A stretch of 64,000 nt of DNA from Lacrimispora sinapis (GTDB taxonomy: Bacteria; Bacillota; Clostridia; Lachnospirales; Lachnospiraceae): the NCBI RefSeq assembly GCF_043633585.1, contig NZ_CP141832.1, positions 1,674,001 to 1,738,000 of the forward strand, written 5' to 3'. The notes beneath the pieces were generated by a model. It was not told where the DNA came from, ran no database searches, and was given only the letters and a program-made list of their open reading frames with translations. Below, one piece after another: positions 49,393 to 58,444 of this stretch (positions are counted from its first letter, which is position 1; the number at the start of each line of letters is the position of its first letter). Position numbers and translations under genes: made by a program.

Positions 49393-50715
49393 ATGCTGAT
49401 ACAGGAAGAATTAAGTATTCAGGAAAAACTTGAGATATTATCAGATGCTGCCAAGTATGATGTAGCATGTACCTCCAGCGGAGTTGATCGAAAAGGGAAG
49501 GCCGGTACTCTGGGGAATACATCAAAAGCAGGTATTTGCCATAGCTTTTCTGCAGATGGCAGATGTATTTCTCTGTTGAAAATACTTTTTACCAATCAGT
49601 GTGTTTATGACTGCAAATATTGCATTAACCGCAGTTCCAATGATGTTGCCCGTACCGCATTTACTCCGGAGGAAGTGTGCCAGCTGACCATACAGTTTTA
49701 CCGGAGGAATTATATTGAGGGATTGTTTTTAAGTTCCGGTATTTTACACAGCGCGGATTATACCATGGATCTAATTTATCAGACACTAAAAAAACTGAGA
49801 GAGGAATACCATTTTCACGGTTATATCCATGTAAAGGCGATACCGGGTGCAGACCCGGTTTTGATTGAAAAGACAGGATTTCTTGCGGATCGTATGAGCA
49901 TTAATCTGGAATTGCCTACAGCAGATGGACTTAAAAAATTGGCACCAGGCAAAAGCAGAAATAAAATTCTGACACCAATGAAGCAGATTCAGAAAGGTAT
50001 TACAGCCAATCGGTTTGAATTGATGGAGTATAAAAAGGCGCCGGCTTTTGTACCTGCTGGTCAGAGCACGCAGATGATAGTTGGAGCAACTCCGGAGAAT
50101 GACTTTCAGATGATGATGGTTGCTGAAGCTTTGTATCAGAAATATGATTTGAAACGGGTATTTTATTCCGCCTTTGTTCCGGTGAACCACGACAGCAGCC
50201 TTCCCTCACTTCCGGGTGGACCTCCTCTTTTGCGGGAGCACAGACTCTATCAGGCAGACTGGCTTATGCGGTTTTATGGTTTTCAGGCAGGAGAACTGTT
50301 GTCTGAAGAACGTCCTAACTTTAATGTTCTTTTGGACCCCAAGTGTGACTGGGCGCTGCGCCATCTGGAGTTATTTCCGGTGGAGATAAACAGAGCGGAT
50401 TATTATACACTTTTAAGAGTTCCGGGAATGGGAGTGAAATCAGCACAGCGGATCATTGCAGCCAGAAGGAATGGAGCACTTGATTTTGATGCATTAAAAA
50501 AGATCGGAGTGGTATTGAAACGCGCGATGTATTTCATTACCTGCTCCGGAAGAATGATGTATCCCACAAAACTGGACGAAGATTATATCTCCAGCCATTT
50601 AATTGGGGACGAAAGGAGAAAAGTCTTGGATATTACTTCTATAGGCAGTTATCGCCAGCTTTCTCTTTTTGACGACGTGAATTCTCCGGTGCTTACCGGG
50701 ATAGGAGGGGCTTAA
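49393..50715 (+). CDS. Putative DNA modification/repair radical SAM protein
   Basis: 440 residues; GAGGAGG before ATG 49393. The radical-SAM cluster motif is CVYDCKYCINR (C-x3-C-x2-C). A helix-hairpin-helix near the C terminus (LLRVPGMGVKSAQRIIAARR) suggests DNA binding. It belongs to the family of radical SAM proteins always paired with an uracil-DNA-glycosylase-like partner, which here is the next gene. The reaction is unknown. Perfect LexA-type site in the promoter supports a DNA repair role. Residues 16-31 are duplicated in an inverted fragment about 400 bp upstream. Confidence 0.9.
   Translation: MLIQEELSIQEKLEILSDAAKYDVACTSSGVDRKGKAGTLGNTSKAGICHSFSADGRCISLLKILFTNQCVYDCKYCINRSSNDVARTAFTPEEVCQLTIQFYRRNYIEGLFLSSGILHSADYTMDLIYQTLKKLREEYHFHGYIHVKAIPGADPVLIEKTGFLADRMSINLELPTADGLKKLAPGKSRNKILTPMKQIQKGITANRFELMEYKKAPAFVPAGQSTQMIVGATPENDFQMMMVAEALYQKYDLKRVFYSAFVPVNHDSSLPSLPGGPPLLREHRLYQADWLMRFYGFQAGELLSEERPNFNVLLDPKCDWALRHLELFPVEINRADYYTLLRVPGMGVKSAQRIIAARRNGALDFDALKKIGVVLKRAMYFITCSGRMMYPTKLDEDYISSHLIGDERRKVLDITSIGSYRQLSLFDDVNSPVLTGIGGA
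49438..49486 (+). repeat. Right arm of a 49-bp inverted repeat (within coding sequence)
   Basis: Lies in codons 16-32 of the radical-SAM gene; matches the reverse complement of 48988-49036 at 48 of 49 positions. 401 bases separate the arms and contain the promoter and the first 15 codons. Confidence 0.9.
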
Positions 50716-50718
50716 TTG

Positions 50719-51498
50719 ATGAAAACTGTCTATTTATGCGAGAACAGTGTAGAGGGGATACTAAGCGGAGTATATACTGCATGGACCAGCAAAAAGGGAC
50801 ATAATAATGTAAAACTGCAGGTTGCGGAAGAAGAGGGTACCATGGAACTGTTCTGTCAATATGAAGAGGTTCCTGTCAGTTTAGAGAATGCACAAAAAGT
50901 AGTACAGGCAATTAAAAAAAAGATATCAGGAGAGGCGTATACGGCCGTTTATAAAGCAGCTCTCAGTATAGATTCGGATCGGGCGGACAAGATTTACCGA
51001 TATCTTGTTTATGGATTTCATATAGGTTCTCCCGTTGTCTCCATGCTTCAGCTCCCGGCGGTTTATGACATATTTCAAATATGCCGTTTTATCGATAATG
51101 AAACTCATCTTCTTACAGGATTTGTGCGTTTTAGTGAGATGGAAGGCGGTCTTTTAGTTGGCCGGATAGGACCCAAAAATGATGTATTGGTGCTTTTAGC
51201 CCCTCATTTTGCAGATCGAATGTCGAACGAAAATTGGGTACTATATGATGAAAAAAGGAAAAAGGCGGTCCTTCATCCTGCAAACCACAGGTGGTTTTTG
51301 GCGGATCTTAGTTCTTCAGAGTGGGAAACGAAGTTAAAGAAGGGTTTTGCAGAAGATGAATATGAAGCGCTGTTTAAGTGTTTCCGAAAAAGTATAACAA
51401 TTAAGGAACGAAAAAATCCAATATGCCAGCAAAATCATATGCCTCTTCGCTACCGCCCTTATATGCCGGAATTTTCCGATGGATTAAAAGATACTTAA
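50719..51498 (+). CDS. UDG-like partner of the radical SAM repair protein
   Basis: 259 residues from ATG 50719 (AGGAGGGG 8 bases upstream). Matches the 'probable DNA metabolism protein' family linked to the radical SAM gene: VYLCENSVEGILSGVYTAW at the start and RIGPKNDVLVLLAPHFADRM, NHRWFLADLSS in the C-terminal half, with the last part MPLRYRPYMPEF. Distantly related to uracil-DNA glycosylases, but the catalytic chemistry is not established. Same transcript as the upstream gene, so SOS-inducible. Confidence 0.88.
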   Translation: MKTVYLCENSVEGILSGVYTAWTSKKGHNNVKLQVAEEEGTMELFCQYEEVPVSLENAQKVVQAIKKKISGEAYTAVYKAALSIDSDRADKIYRYLVYGFHIGSPVVSMLQLPAVYDIFQICRFIDNETHLLTGFVRFSEMEGGLLVGRIGPKNDVLVLLAPHFADRMSNENWVLYDEKRKKAVLHPANHRWFLADLSSSEWETKLKKGFAEDEYEALFKCFRKSITIKERKNPICQQNHMPLRYRPYMPEFSDGLKDT

Positions 51499-51668
51499 GA
51501 GGTGACGTATCTGTGTCGGCCAATGGTTGTGAACAAAGGTCTTGCCTTTTTCTTCTTTTTCGGTTATGATGAAATCAGGTTCCGTATCAGGAGCGTTCAT
51601 GTGCATTTCTGCACGAATTTCCATGAAAGAAGAATTATAAAACTGAATAAGGAAAGGATGAGACAACT

Positions 51669-53216
51669 TTGTACAGCAAAGTTCATAGTGTTGGCATTAC
51701 AGGTGTGGAGGGAGTGCCTATATTGGTGGAAGCAGATGTCAGTGACGGTTTGCCGGGGTTTTCCATGGTTGGATATCTATCTTCCCAGGTAAAGGAGGCG
51801 CAGGACAGAGTGCGTACGGCATTGAAGAATTCCGGTTTTAGAATTCCTGCAAGAAAGGTCACAATTAATCTTTCCCCTGCAGATATTCGTAAGGAAGGAA
51901 CTGCATTTGATCTGCCGATTGCAATTGCCATGCTGGCGGCCTCCGGTCTGGTAAATGCCTCTTTTTTGGAGAATTGCGTGATTTCCGGAGAACTGGGGCT
52001 TGATGGAAAGATCAAACCGGTACATGGAGCATTGTCTATTACTGCGGCTGCAAAGAAGGACGGAAAACCGGTTTGTTTCCTTCCGCAGGAAAATATCAGA
52101 GAAGGCTTAATAATAGAAGGAATACAAATTATAGGAGTGGACCATCTGAAAAAATTAACAGATGTGCTCAATTCTCCGGAACTTCCGAAACAAATTGCGT
52201 ACCGGGAAGTTCAAATGCTTCAGCAATCAGAATCATATGATGTCGATTTTTCTGAAATTGGAGGTCAGCCGTTGCTGAGGCGGGCCACAGAGGTGGCTGT
52301 GGCGGGGAGGCATAACATTCTTTATATCGGTCCGGCAGGAACAGGAAAATCAATGGTGGCCAGGCGGATTCCTACGATTATGCCATCGTTGTCGTTGGAA
52401 GAGACCATAGATATTTCTAAGATTTACAGCGTCGGAGGTCTTCTTACCCCGGAGATCCCTTTGATGACCAGAAGGCCGTTTCGAAGTCCTCATCATACAA
52501 TCAGCCCCCAGGCTCTTGCCGGTGGCGGGCGGATACCCAAACCAGGAGAAATCTCCCTGGCTTCCGGAGGCGTTCTGTTTCTGGATGAATTTCCTGAATT
52601 TAAAAAAAGTACCATAGAGATATTAAGGCAGCCTCTGGAAGAAGGAAAGATTACTATTTCCAGAATTTCCGGCGCCTATGATTTTCCTGCAAATTTTATG
52701 CTCGTAGCTGCAATGAATCCGTGTTCCTGTGGATTTTATCCCGACCGGAGCAGGTGCAGATGTTCCGAACAGCAGGTGTATAAGTACTTAAGCAGAATCT
52801 CAAAACCCCTTTTAGACCGGATTGATATATGTACAGAATCCAGAACTGTCACCTACGAAGAACTGGAGCAAAAGGCCGGAGGGGAATCTTCTGCTTCGAT
52901 TCGCAGGCGGATCGAAGCGGCCAGACAAATTCAGGCGGAACGATATCATGGAAGGAAAATCTATTTTAACAGTTCCATGAAAAAGGCAGAGATTGAACAG
53001 TTTTGTAAATTGGGGGAAACAGAACGTGTCTTTTTAAGAAAAATCTATGAAACACAGAGACTTAGTGCAAGAAGTTACGAGAAATTGCTTAAAGTATCCA
53101 GAACCATTGCTGATTTGGAGGGTTCTGAAAAAATCAGAAAAACCCATCTGGCAGAGGCTGCCGGTCTGCGCAGTCTGGAAGGAAAATACTGGGGAGGAAT
53201 TTATGGACAATCATGA
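51669..53216 (+). CDS. comM: YifB/ComM-family Mg-chelatase-like AAA ATPase
   Basis: 515 residues; TTG start 51669 with AAAGGATGAGA upstream. N-terminal Lon-protease-like domain (VEADVSDGLPGFSMVGY ... NLSPADIRKEGTAFDLPIA), then AAA+ core with Walker A IGPAGTGKSMVARRIP, RPFRSPHHTISPQALAGGG and Walker B VLFLDEFPEF, and a C-terminal Mg-chelatase lid. In naturally transformable bacteria ComM is a branch-migration helicase in recombination of taken-up DNA. It overlaps dprA by 14 bases, supporting a DNA-processing operon. Confidence 0.93.
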   Translation: MYSKVHSVGITGVEGVPILVEADVSDGLPGFSMVGYLSSQVKEAQDRVRTALKNSGFRIPARKVTINLSPADIRKEGTAFDLPIAIAMLAASGLVNASFLENCVISGELGLDGKIKPVHGALSITAAAKKDGKPVCFLPQENIREGLIIEGIQIIGVDHLKKLTDVLNSPELPKQIAYREVQMLQQSESYDVDFSEIGGQPLLRRATEVAVAGRHNILYIGPAGTGKSMVARRIPTIMPSLSLEETIDISKIYSVGGLLTPEIPLMTRRPFRSPHHTISPQALAGGGRIPKPGEISLASGGVLFLDEFPEFKKSTIEILRQPLEEGKITISRISGAYDFPANFMLVAAMNPCSCGFYPDRSRCRCSEQQVYKYLSRISKPLLDRIDICTESRTVTYEELEQKAGGESSASIRRRIEAARQIQAERYHGRKIYFNSSMKKAEIEQFCKLGETERVFLRKIYETQRLSARSYEKLLKVSRTIADLEGSEKIRKTHLAEAAGLRSLEGKYWGGIYGQS

Positions 53217-54303
53217 AGAAAAAGAATATTTGTATTGGCTTTGTCATGTTTCTGCTCTGGGAGCAGTAAGCATTAGAAAACTGCATGAGTATACGGGAAG
53301 TTACAAGAAGATATATAATATAGAAGGAAAAGAATTACAGCAGCTTGGACTTTTAAAACAATCACAGATTACTGCGTTTGAGGAAAGCAAATTAAAAAGA
53401 GATGTTTACAGGCGGGAACTGGAAGAATTAGAGTATCAAGGCATCCGTTTTATTACGTCTGGTGAGTCCGGATATCCCAAGCGTCTTCTGGAAATTTACG
53501 GATATCCTGCGGGAATATTTTTCAAAGGAAGGCTTCCAGAGGAAGAACGTCCGTCAGCGGCTGTTATTGGGGCAAGAAACTGTACCAATTATGGGAGGCA
53601 GATGGCAACCTATCTGGCAAGAGAACTTTCTCAAGTAGGCGTTCAGATCATCAGTGGGCTTGCCAGCGGAATTGATGGTGCCGGACATAAAGGGGCTTTG
53701 GAAGCGGGTGGAGATACCTATGGAATATTGGGCTGTGGGATCAATATTTGTTATCCCAGGGAGAATTATGGTTTATTTGAACAGATGCAGGGAAAAGGAG
53801 GAGTTATTACGGAATTCGTGCCCGACGAAGCACCGAGGCCTCGCAATTTTCCCATGAGAAACCGGATCATCAGCGGTTTATCGGATGTAATTCTTGTAAT
53901 TGAAGCGCGAGAAAAAAGCGGTTCTCTGATTACAGCCAATCTTGGACTTGAGCAGGGAAAAGAGATTTTTGCCCTTCCTGGAAGAGTCACGGACCCTTTA
54001 AGTACCGGTTGCAACCAGCTTATTTCTGATGGTGCGGCAGTGATTTTAGATCCAGATTCCGTGCTGGAGTATTTTAAATTACAACATGGTAAAATATTAA
54101 GAGTTCATGAAAAAAATAAGAACGGGCTTGCCAAAAAAGAAAAAATGGTGTATAGTTGCCTAGATTTACAACCAAAGAATTTAGAAGAGATTGTATCTAT
54201 AAGCGGATTGTCTGTCAGTGAATGTATGAGTGCACTTTTAGAATTGGAATTTAAAGGTCTCATTTTGCAGACATCCCATCAATATTATGGTAAGAAACTA
54301 TAG
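53203..54303 (+). CDS. dprA: DNA processing protein DprA
   Basis: 366 residues from ATG 53203 (GGGGAGG upstream, inside the end of comM). Loads RecA on incoming single-stranded DNA. The extended Rossmann core shows AAVIGARNCTNYGRQMATYL, IISGLASGIDGAGHKGALEAGG, RNFPMRNRIISGLSDVILVIEA and GSLITANLGLEQGKEIFALPG; an N-terminal SAM-like region (VSALGAVSIRKLHEYTG) and a C-terminal winged helix (MVYSCLDLQPKNLEEIVSISGL) frame it. Confidence 0.95.
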   Translation: MDNHEEKEYLYWLCHVSALGAVSIRKLHEYTGSYKKIYNIEGKELQQLGLLKQSQITAFEESKLKRDVYRRELEELEYQGIRFITSGESGYPKRLLEIYGYPAGIFFKGRLPEEERPSAAVIGARNCTNYGRQMATYLARELSQVGVQIISGLASGIDGAGHKGALEAGGDTYGILGCGINICYPRENYGLFEQMQGKGGVITEFVPDEAPRPRNFPMRNRIISGLSDVILVIEAREKSGSLITANLGLEQGKEIFALPGRVTDPLSTGCNQLISDGAAVILDPDSVLEYFKLQHGKILRVHEKNKNGLAKKEKMVYSCLDLQPKNLEEIVSISGLSVSECMSALLELEFKGLILQTSHQYYGKKL

Positions 54304-54317
54304 GCGAGGAGTTTGGT

Positions 54318-56387
54318 ATGGCGAACTGTTTAGTAATTGTAGAGTCACCGGCAAAGGTAAAGACGATAAAAAAGTTTTTGGGGACGAACTATGAAGTAGA
54401 TGCCTCTAACGGTCATGTAAGGGATCTTCCTAAGAGCCAGATGGGGATCGATGTAGAGAATGATTTTGAACCTAAATATATAACGATCAGGGGAAAGGGG
54501 GATATTCTTGCCAAACTTAGAAAAGAAGTAAAAAAGGCAGACAAAATTTACCTTGCAACGGACCCTGACCGCGAAGGAGAAGCTATTTCCTGGCATCTTA
54601 TGAAGGCTCTGAAGCTGGATGAATTAAAAGAAAAACAGGTATTTCGGATCAGTTTTAATGAGATTACAAAGAATGCTGTAAAAACTTCTTTAAAGACTCC
54701 AAGAGCGATTGATATGAATCTTGTGGATGCCCAGCAGGCAAGAAGAGTTCTGGACCGCATGGTTGGATATATGATCAGTCCTCTACTTTGGGCAAAAGTC
54801 AAGAGAGGTCTGAGTGCAGGCCGTGTTCAGTCTGTGGCACTGAGGCTTATTTGCGACAGGGAAGAAGAAATAAATGCTTTTATACCGGAAGAATACTGGA
54901 ATCTGGAGGCTGATTTAAAGCAGGAAGGAAGCAAAAAGATTCTTAAGGCAAAATTTTATGGTGATAAGAACGGCAAGAGGGCGATTCATGCCAAAGAGGA
55001 ACTGGATCAGATTCTCAGCGGACTTGAGAATCAAACCTATCAGGTAGAGGAGGTAAAAAATGGAGAAAGAGTAAAAAAAGCTCCCATCCCATTTACAACC
55101 AGTACTCTTCAGCAGGAAGCCTCCAAAGTACTTAACTATTCCACCCAGAAAACTATGCGTCTGGCCCAGCAGCTTTATGAAGGTGTGGAGATTACGGGAC
55201 ATGGAACAGTAGGTCTTATTACTTATCTGCGTACAGATTCTACCAGGATCGCAGAAGAAGCAGATACAGCAGCAAGAGAATATATTGAAAAACAATATGG
55301 CAGTCAATATGTGGCAAAGGGCGAGCAAAACAAAAAAAGCAATGTAAAGATTCAGGATGCCCACGAGGCAATCCGTCCTACTGATATTACCTTAACACCG
55401 GTAAAGGTAAAAGAATCTTTGCAGAGAGATTTATTCAGACTCTACCAGCTGATCTGGAAGCGGTTTACCGCCAGCCGTATGCAGCCGGCAGTCTATCAAA
55501 CCACCTCTGTGAAAGTTAGGGCCGGTGAATATACATTTTCTCTTTCTGCATCAAAACTGTCATTTGATGGCTTTATGTCTGTTTATGTGCAGGATGATGA
55601 AAAGGAAGAAGCAAACGTTTTATTGGGAAATTTGGAAAAAGGAAGCGTATTGAAACTGGAGAAGCTTGAAAGCAGCCAGCATTTCACTCAGCCTCCGCCC
55701 CATTTTACGGAAGCATCCTTGGTAAAGGGAATGGAAGAACAGGGCATTGGACGCCCCAGTACTTACGCTCCTACGATTACCACCATCATTGCCAGGCGGT
55801 ACGTAGCTAAGGAAAATAAAAATCTCTATGTAACAGAACTTGGAGAAGTTGTCAACCGCATGATGAAAAAAAGCTTTCCAAGCATAGTAGATATTACCTT
55901 TACCGCGAATTTGGAATATCTTCTCGATAAAGTAGGTGACGGCTCAGTCCAGTGGAAGACTGTGGTAAAGAACTTTTACCCGGATTTAAAAGATGCGGTC
56001 GATAAGGCGCTTGTGGAGTTGGAATCCGTAACCATCGCCGATGAAGTGACGGAAGAAATCTGTGAGCTTTGCGGCAGAAACATGGTTATAAAGTATGGCC
56101 CTCATGGCAAATTCCTGGCTTGCCCGGGATTTCCTGATTGTAAAAACACCAAACCATATTTGGAGAAGATCGGAGTGCCTTGTCCAAAGTGCGGAAAAGA
56201 AGTTGTCATAAAGAAAACCAAAAAAGGCAGAATTTATTACGGCTGTGAAGACAATCCGGAATGTGACTTTATGTCATGGCAAAAGCCATCTACCCAGAAG
56301 TGTCCGAAATGTGGTTCTTATATGATTGAAAAAGGAAACAAATTGCTTTGCTCAAATGAACAGTGCGGATACAGTGCAGATAAGTAG
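54318..56387 (+). CDS. topA: DNA topoisomerase I
   Basis: 689 residues. Relaxes negative supercoils by a single-strand break. TOPRIM domain at the start (LVIVESPAKVKTIKKFLG; DPDREGEAISWH), active-site Tyr in GLITYLRTDSTR, and C-terminal zinc ribbons (CELCGRNM ... CPGFPDCK; CPKCGKEV ... CEDNPECD; CPKCGSYM ... CSNEQCG). All features of type IA enzymes are present. Placed 14 bases after dprA, the standard Firmicutes order. Confidence 0.97.
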   Translation: MANCLVIVESPAKVKTIKKFLGTNYEVDASNGHVRDLPKSQMGIDVENDFEPKYITIRGKGDILAKLRKEVKKADKIYLATDPDREGEAISWHLMKALKLDELKEKQVFRISFNEITKNAVKTSLKTPRAIDMNLVDAQQARRVLDRMVGYMISPLLWAKVKRGLSAGRVQSVALRLICDREEEINAFIPEEYWNLEADLKQEGSKKILKAKFYGDKNGKRAIHAKEELDQILSGLENQTYQVEEVKNGERVKKAPIPFTTSTLQQEASKVLNYSTQKTMRLAQQLYEGVEITGHGTVGLITYLRTDSTRIAEEADTAAREYIEKQYGSQYVAKGEQNKKSNVKIQDAHEAIRPTDITLTPVKVKESLQRDLFRLYQLIWKRFTASRMQPAVYQTTSVKVRAGEYTFSLSASKLSFDGFMSVYVQDDEKEEANVLLGNLEKGSVLKLEKLESSQHFTQPPPHFTEASLVKGMEEQGIGRPSTYAPTITTIIARRYVAKENKNLYVTELGEVVNRMMKKSFPSIVDITFTANLEYLLDKVGDGSVQWKTVVKNFYPDLKDAVDKALVELESVTIADEVTEEICELCGRNMVIKYGPHGKFLACPGFPDCKNTKPYLEKIGVPCPKCGKEVVIKKTKKGRIYYGCEDNPECDFMSWQKPSTQKCPKCGSYMIEKGNKLLCSNEQCGYSADK

Positions 56388-56520
56388 GAAAAAAGAATAA
56401 TTATTAAGAAAATCGAAAATCTTCAAAAAACTATTGTTATTTGAAAATAATAATGTTAATATTTATATATTAAAGATTTATTTTGGATTTTCAAACAAAT
56501 TCATAAGGAGGTTTTCGGCT

Positions 56521-57336
56521 ATGAGCGTACAGTTGTTGGACAAAACTAGAAAAATTAATAAATTATTGCATAATAATAATTCGCATAAGGTAGTGTTTAA
56601 CGATATCTGTGAAGTGCTGACCGAGATCCTGAATTCCAATATTCTTGTGATCAGCAAGAAGGGAAAGGTGCTTGGTGTAGGCCTGACACCTGATATTGAC
56701 GAAATTCAGGAGTTGATCGCAGATCAGGTTGGTGGATATGTAGATATAATGCTGAATGAGCGGCTGCTTAGTATTTTATCAACTAAAGAAAATGTCAATC
56801 TGGAGACCCTGGGCTTTACCGGTGATGATATCAGAAGATACCAGGCAATTATTACGCCGATTGATATTGCAGGAGAAAGGCTTGGTACTTTGTTTATTTA
56901 CAAGTCAGATTCCCAGTATGATATTGATGATATTATCTTAAGCGAGTATGGAACCACGGTTGTTGGACTTGAGATGATGCGTTCTGTGAATGAAGAGAAT
57001 GCAGAAGAGACCAGAAAAGTGCAGATCGTTAAATCTGCCATCAGCACCCTGTCATTTTCTGAATTGGAAGCAATTACCCATATATTTGAAGAGCTGGACG
57101 GCAATGAAGGGATTCTGGTGGCAAGTAAGATTGCAGACCGTGTAGGGATTACCCGTTCTGTAATTGTCAATGCTCTCCGCAAATTTGAAAGTGCAGGAGT
57201 AATCGAATCCAGATCTTCCGGTATGAAGGGTACTTACATCAAAGTTTTAAATGATGTGGTATTTGATGAACTAAAAGCAATTAAGGCCGGAACAGTTAAG
57301 AGCATTCCGGAACGCAGGGATATTAAGGATATTTAA
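56521..57336 (+). CDS. codY: Global nutrient-responsive repressor CodY
   Basis: 271 residues; AAGGAGG before ATG 56521. Senses GTP and branched-chain amino acids and represses nutrient-stress genes. N-terminal GAF domain (VSKKGKVLGV-like NILVISKKGKVLGVGLTPD to DIILSEYGTTVVGLEMMR) and C-terminal winged helix (EGILVASKIADRVGITRSVIVNALRKFESAGVIESRSSGMKG). Order topA-codY is common in clostridia. No clear CodY box was seen before the gene. Confidence 0.97.
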   Translation: MSVQLLDKTRKINKLLHNNNSHKVVFNDICEVLTEILNSNILVISKKGKVLGVGLTPDIDEIQELIADQVGGYVDIMLNERLLSILSTKENVNLETLGFTGDDIRRYQAIITPIDIAGERLGTLFIYKSDSQYDIDDIILSEYGTTVVGLEMMRSVNEENAEETRKVQIVKSAISTLSFSELEAITHIFEELDGNEGILVASKIADRVGITRSVIVNALRKFESAGVIESRSSGMKGTYIKVLNDVVFDELKAIKAGTVKSIPERRDIKDI

Positions 57337-57354
57337 AATTTAAATTATAATTTT

Positions 57355-57384
57355 AAGGAGCAGGTAAACATCTGCTCCTTTTTC
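57355..57384 (+). terminator. Terminator of codY
   Basis: AAGGAGCA (57355-57362) pairs with TGCTCCTT (57373-57380), followed by TTTC. Confidence 0.8.
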
Positions 57385-57436
57385 ATCAAAATTCTGGAAA
57401 GTATGCGTTTTTCAAACGTTAAATACAAAAAAATAC

Positions 57437-57465
57437 TTGCATCGTGTAGAAAATTATGCTATACT
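57437..57465 (+). promoter_or_regulatory. Promoter of rpsB-tsf
   Basis: TTGCAT (57437-57442), 17 bases, TATACT (57460-57465). Confidence 0.75.
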
Positions 57466-57575
57466 AGCTAGGCTTATTAAAAAACACGTTTGCGGATTTC
57501 TGAGGAAGGTGCCAATATCGGTCTCCCGGGAAGCATGAGAAGCAGACGGAAGTAAAAACCAATGGAGGTAATAAC
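57466..57575 (+). promoter_or_regulatory. rpsB leader
   Basis: About 100 untranslated bases between the promoter and rpsB, G-rich and able to fold (for example GGTGCC, CCGGGAAGC). An S2-binding autoregulatory leader is expected in Firmicutes; I cannot verify the fold by eye. Confidence 0.4.
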
Positions 57576-58316
57576 ATGAGTGTTATTTCAATGAAGCAGC
57601 TTTTGGAAGCTGGCGTACATTTTGGTCACCAGACCAGAAGATGGAACCCTAAGATGGCTACCTATATTTACACAGAGAGAAATGGTATTTACATCATTGA
57701 CTTACAGAAATCTGTTGTAAAGGTAGACGAAGCTTATAAAGCAATTTCTGACATTGCTGCAGACGGCGGAAAAATTCTTTTTGTAGGTACAAAGAAGCAG
57801 GCTCAGGATGCGATTAAATCGGAAGCAGAGCGCTGCGGTATGTATTTTGTAAATGAAAGATGGCTCGGCGGTATGCTGACAAACTTCAAGACAATTCAGT
57901 CCAGAGTTGCCAGATTAAAACAGATTGAAGCTATGTCTCAGGACGGTACATTTGATGTGCTTCCTAAGAAAGAAGTTATCGCTCTTAAGAAAGAGTGGGA
58001 GAAATTAGAGAAAAACTTAGGCGGAATTAAAGAAATGAAAAAGATTCCGGATGCAATTTTTGTTGTTGATCCTAAGAAGGAAAGAATCTGCGTTCAGGAA
58101 GCTCATACTCTGGGTATTCCGTTAATCGGTATTGCTGATACAAACTGTGATCCTGAGGAACTTGATTATGTGATCCCAGGTAACGATGATGCGATCAGAG
58201 CCGTTAAGTTGATTGTATCCAAGATGGCAGACGCAGTAATCGAAGCAAACCAGGGCGAAGCAGTAGCTGAGGAAGCAGAAGCAGCTCAGGAAACAGAAGA
58301 GACTGTAGAAGCTTAA
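57576..58316 (+). CDS. rpsB: 30S ribosomal protein S2
   Basis: 246 residues. Begins MSVISMKQLLEAGVHFGHQTRRWNPKM, contains FVNERWLGGMLTNFKTI and PDAIFVVDPKKE, and AIRAVKLIVSKMADAVIEA, all characteristic of bacterial S2; the Glu/Ala-rich tail is common in clostridia. AATGGAGG precedes the ATG. Confidence 0.98.
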   Translation: MSVISMKQLLEAGVHFGHQTRRWNPKMATYIYTERNGIYIIDLQKSVVKVDEAYKAISDIAADGGKILFVGTKKQAQDAIKSEAERCGMYFVNERWLGGMLTNFKTIQSRVARLKQIEAMSQDGTFDVLPKKEVIALKKEWEKLEKNLGGIKEMKKIPDAIFVVDPKKERICVQEAHTLGIPLIGIADTNCDPEELDYVIPGNDDAIRAVKLIVSKMADAVIEANQGEAVAEEAEAAQETEETVEA

Positions 58317-58330
58317 TAATTCAGGCGATT

Positions 58331-58377
58331 GAATGCTTCGACCTGCTTTGATAAGCGGGTTGAGGCATTCTTTTTTA
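58331..58377 (+). terminator. Attenuator/terminator between rpsB and tsf
   Basis: GAATGC (58331-58336) pairs with GCATTC (58365-58370), and the inner bases ACCTGCTT with AAGCGGGT, followed by TTTTTTA. Partial termination would lower tsf relative to rpsB. Confidence 0.8.
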
Positions 58378-58444
58378 CTGGGAAAAAGTTCCTGTGATAT
58401 GACAGAATATAAACCGTGAAATGATATAGATGGAGGGAAAATAA

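Noticed and set aside
56430..56460. TTATTTGAAAATAAT before codY as a CodY box.
   Set aside because: Too many mismatches to AATTTTCNGAAAATT; AT-rich sequence gives such matches by chance.
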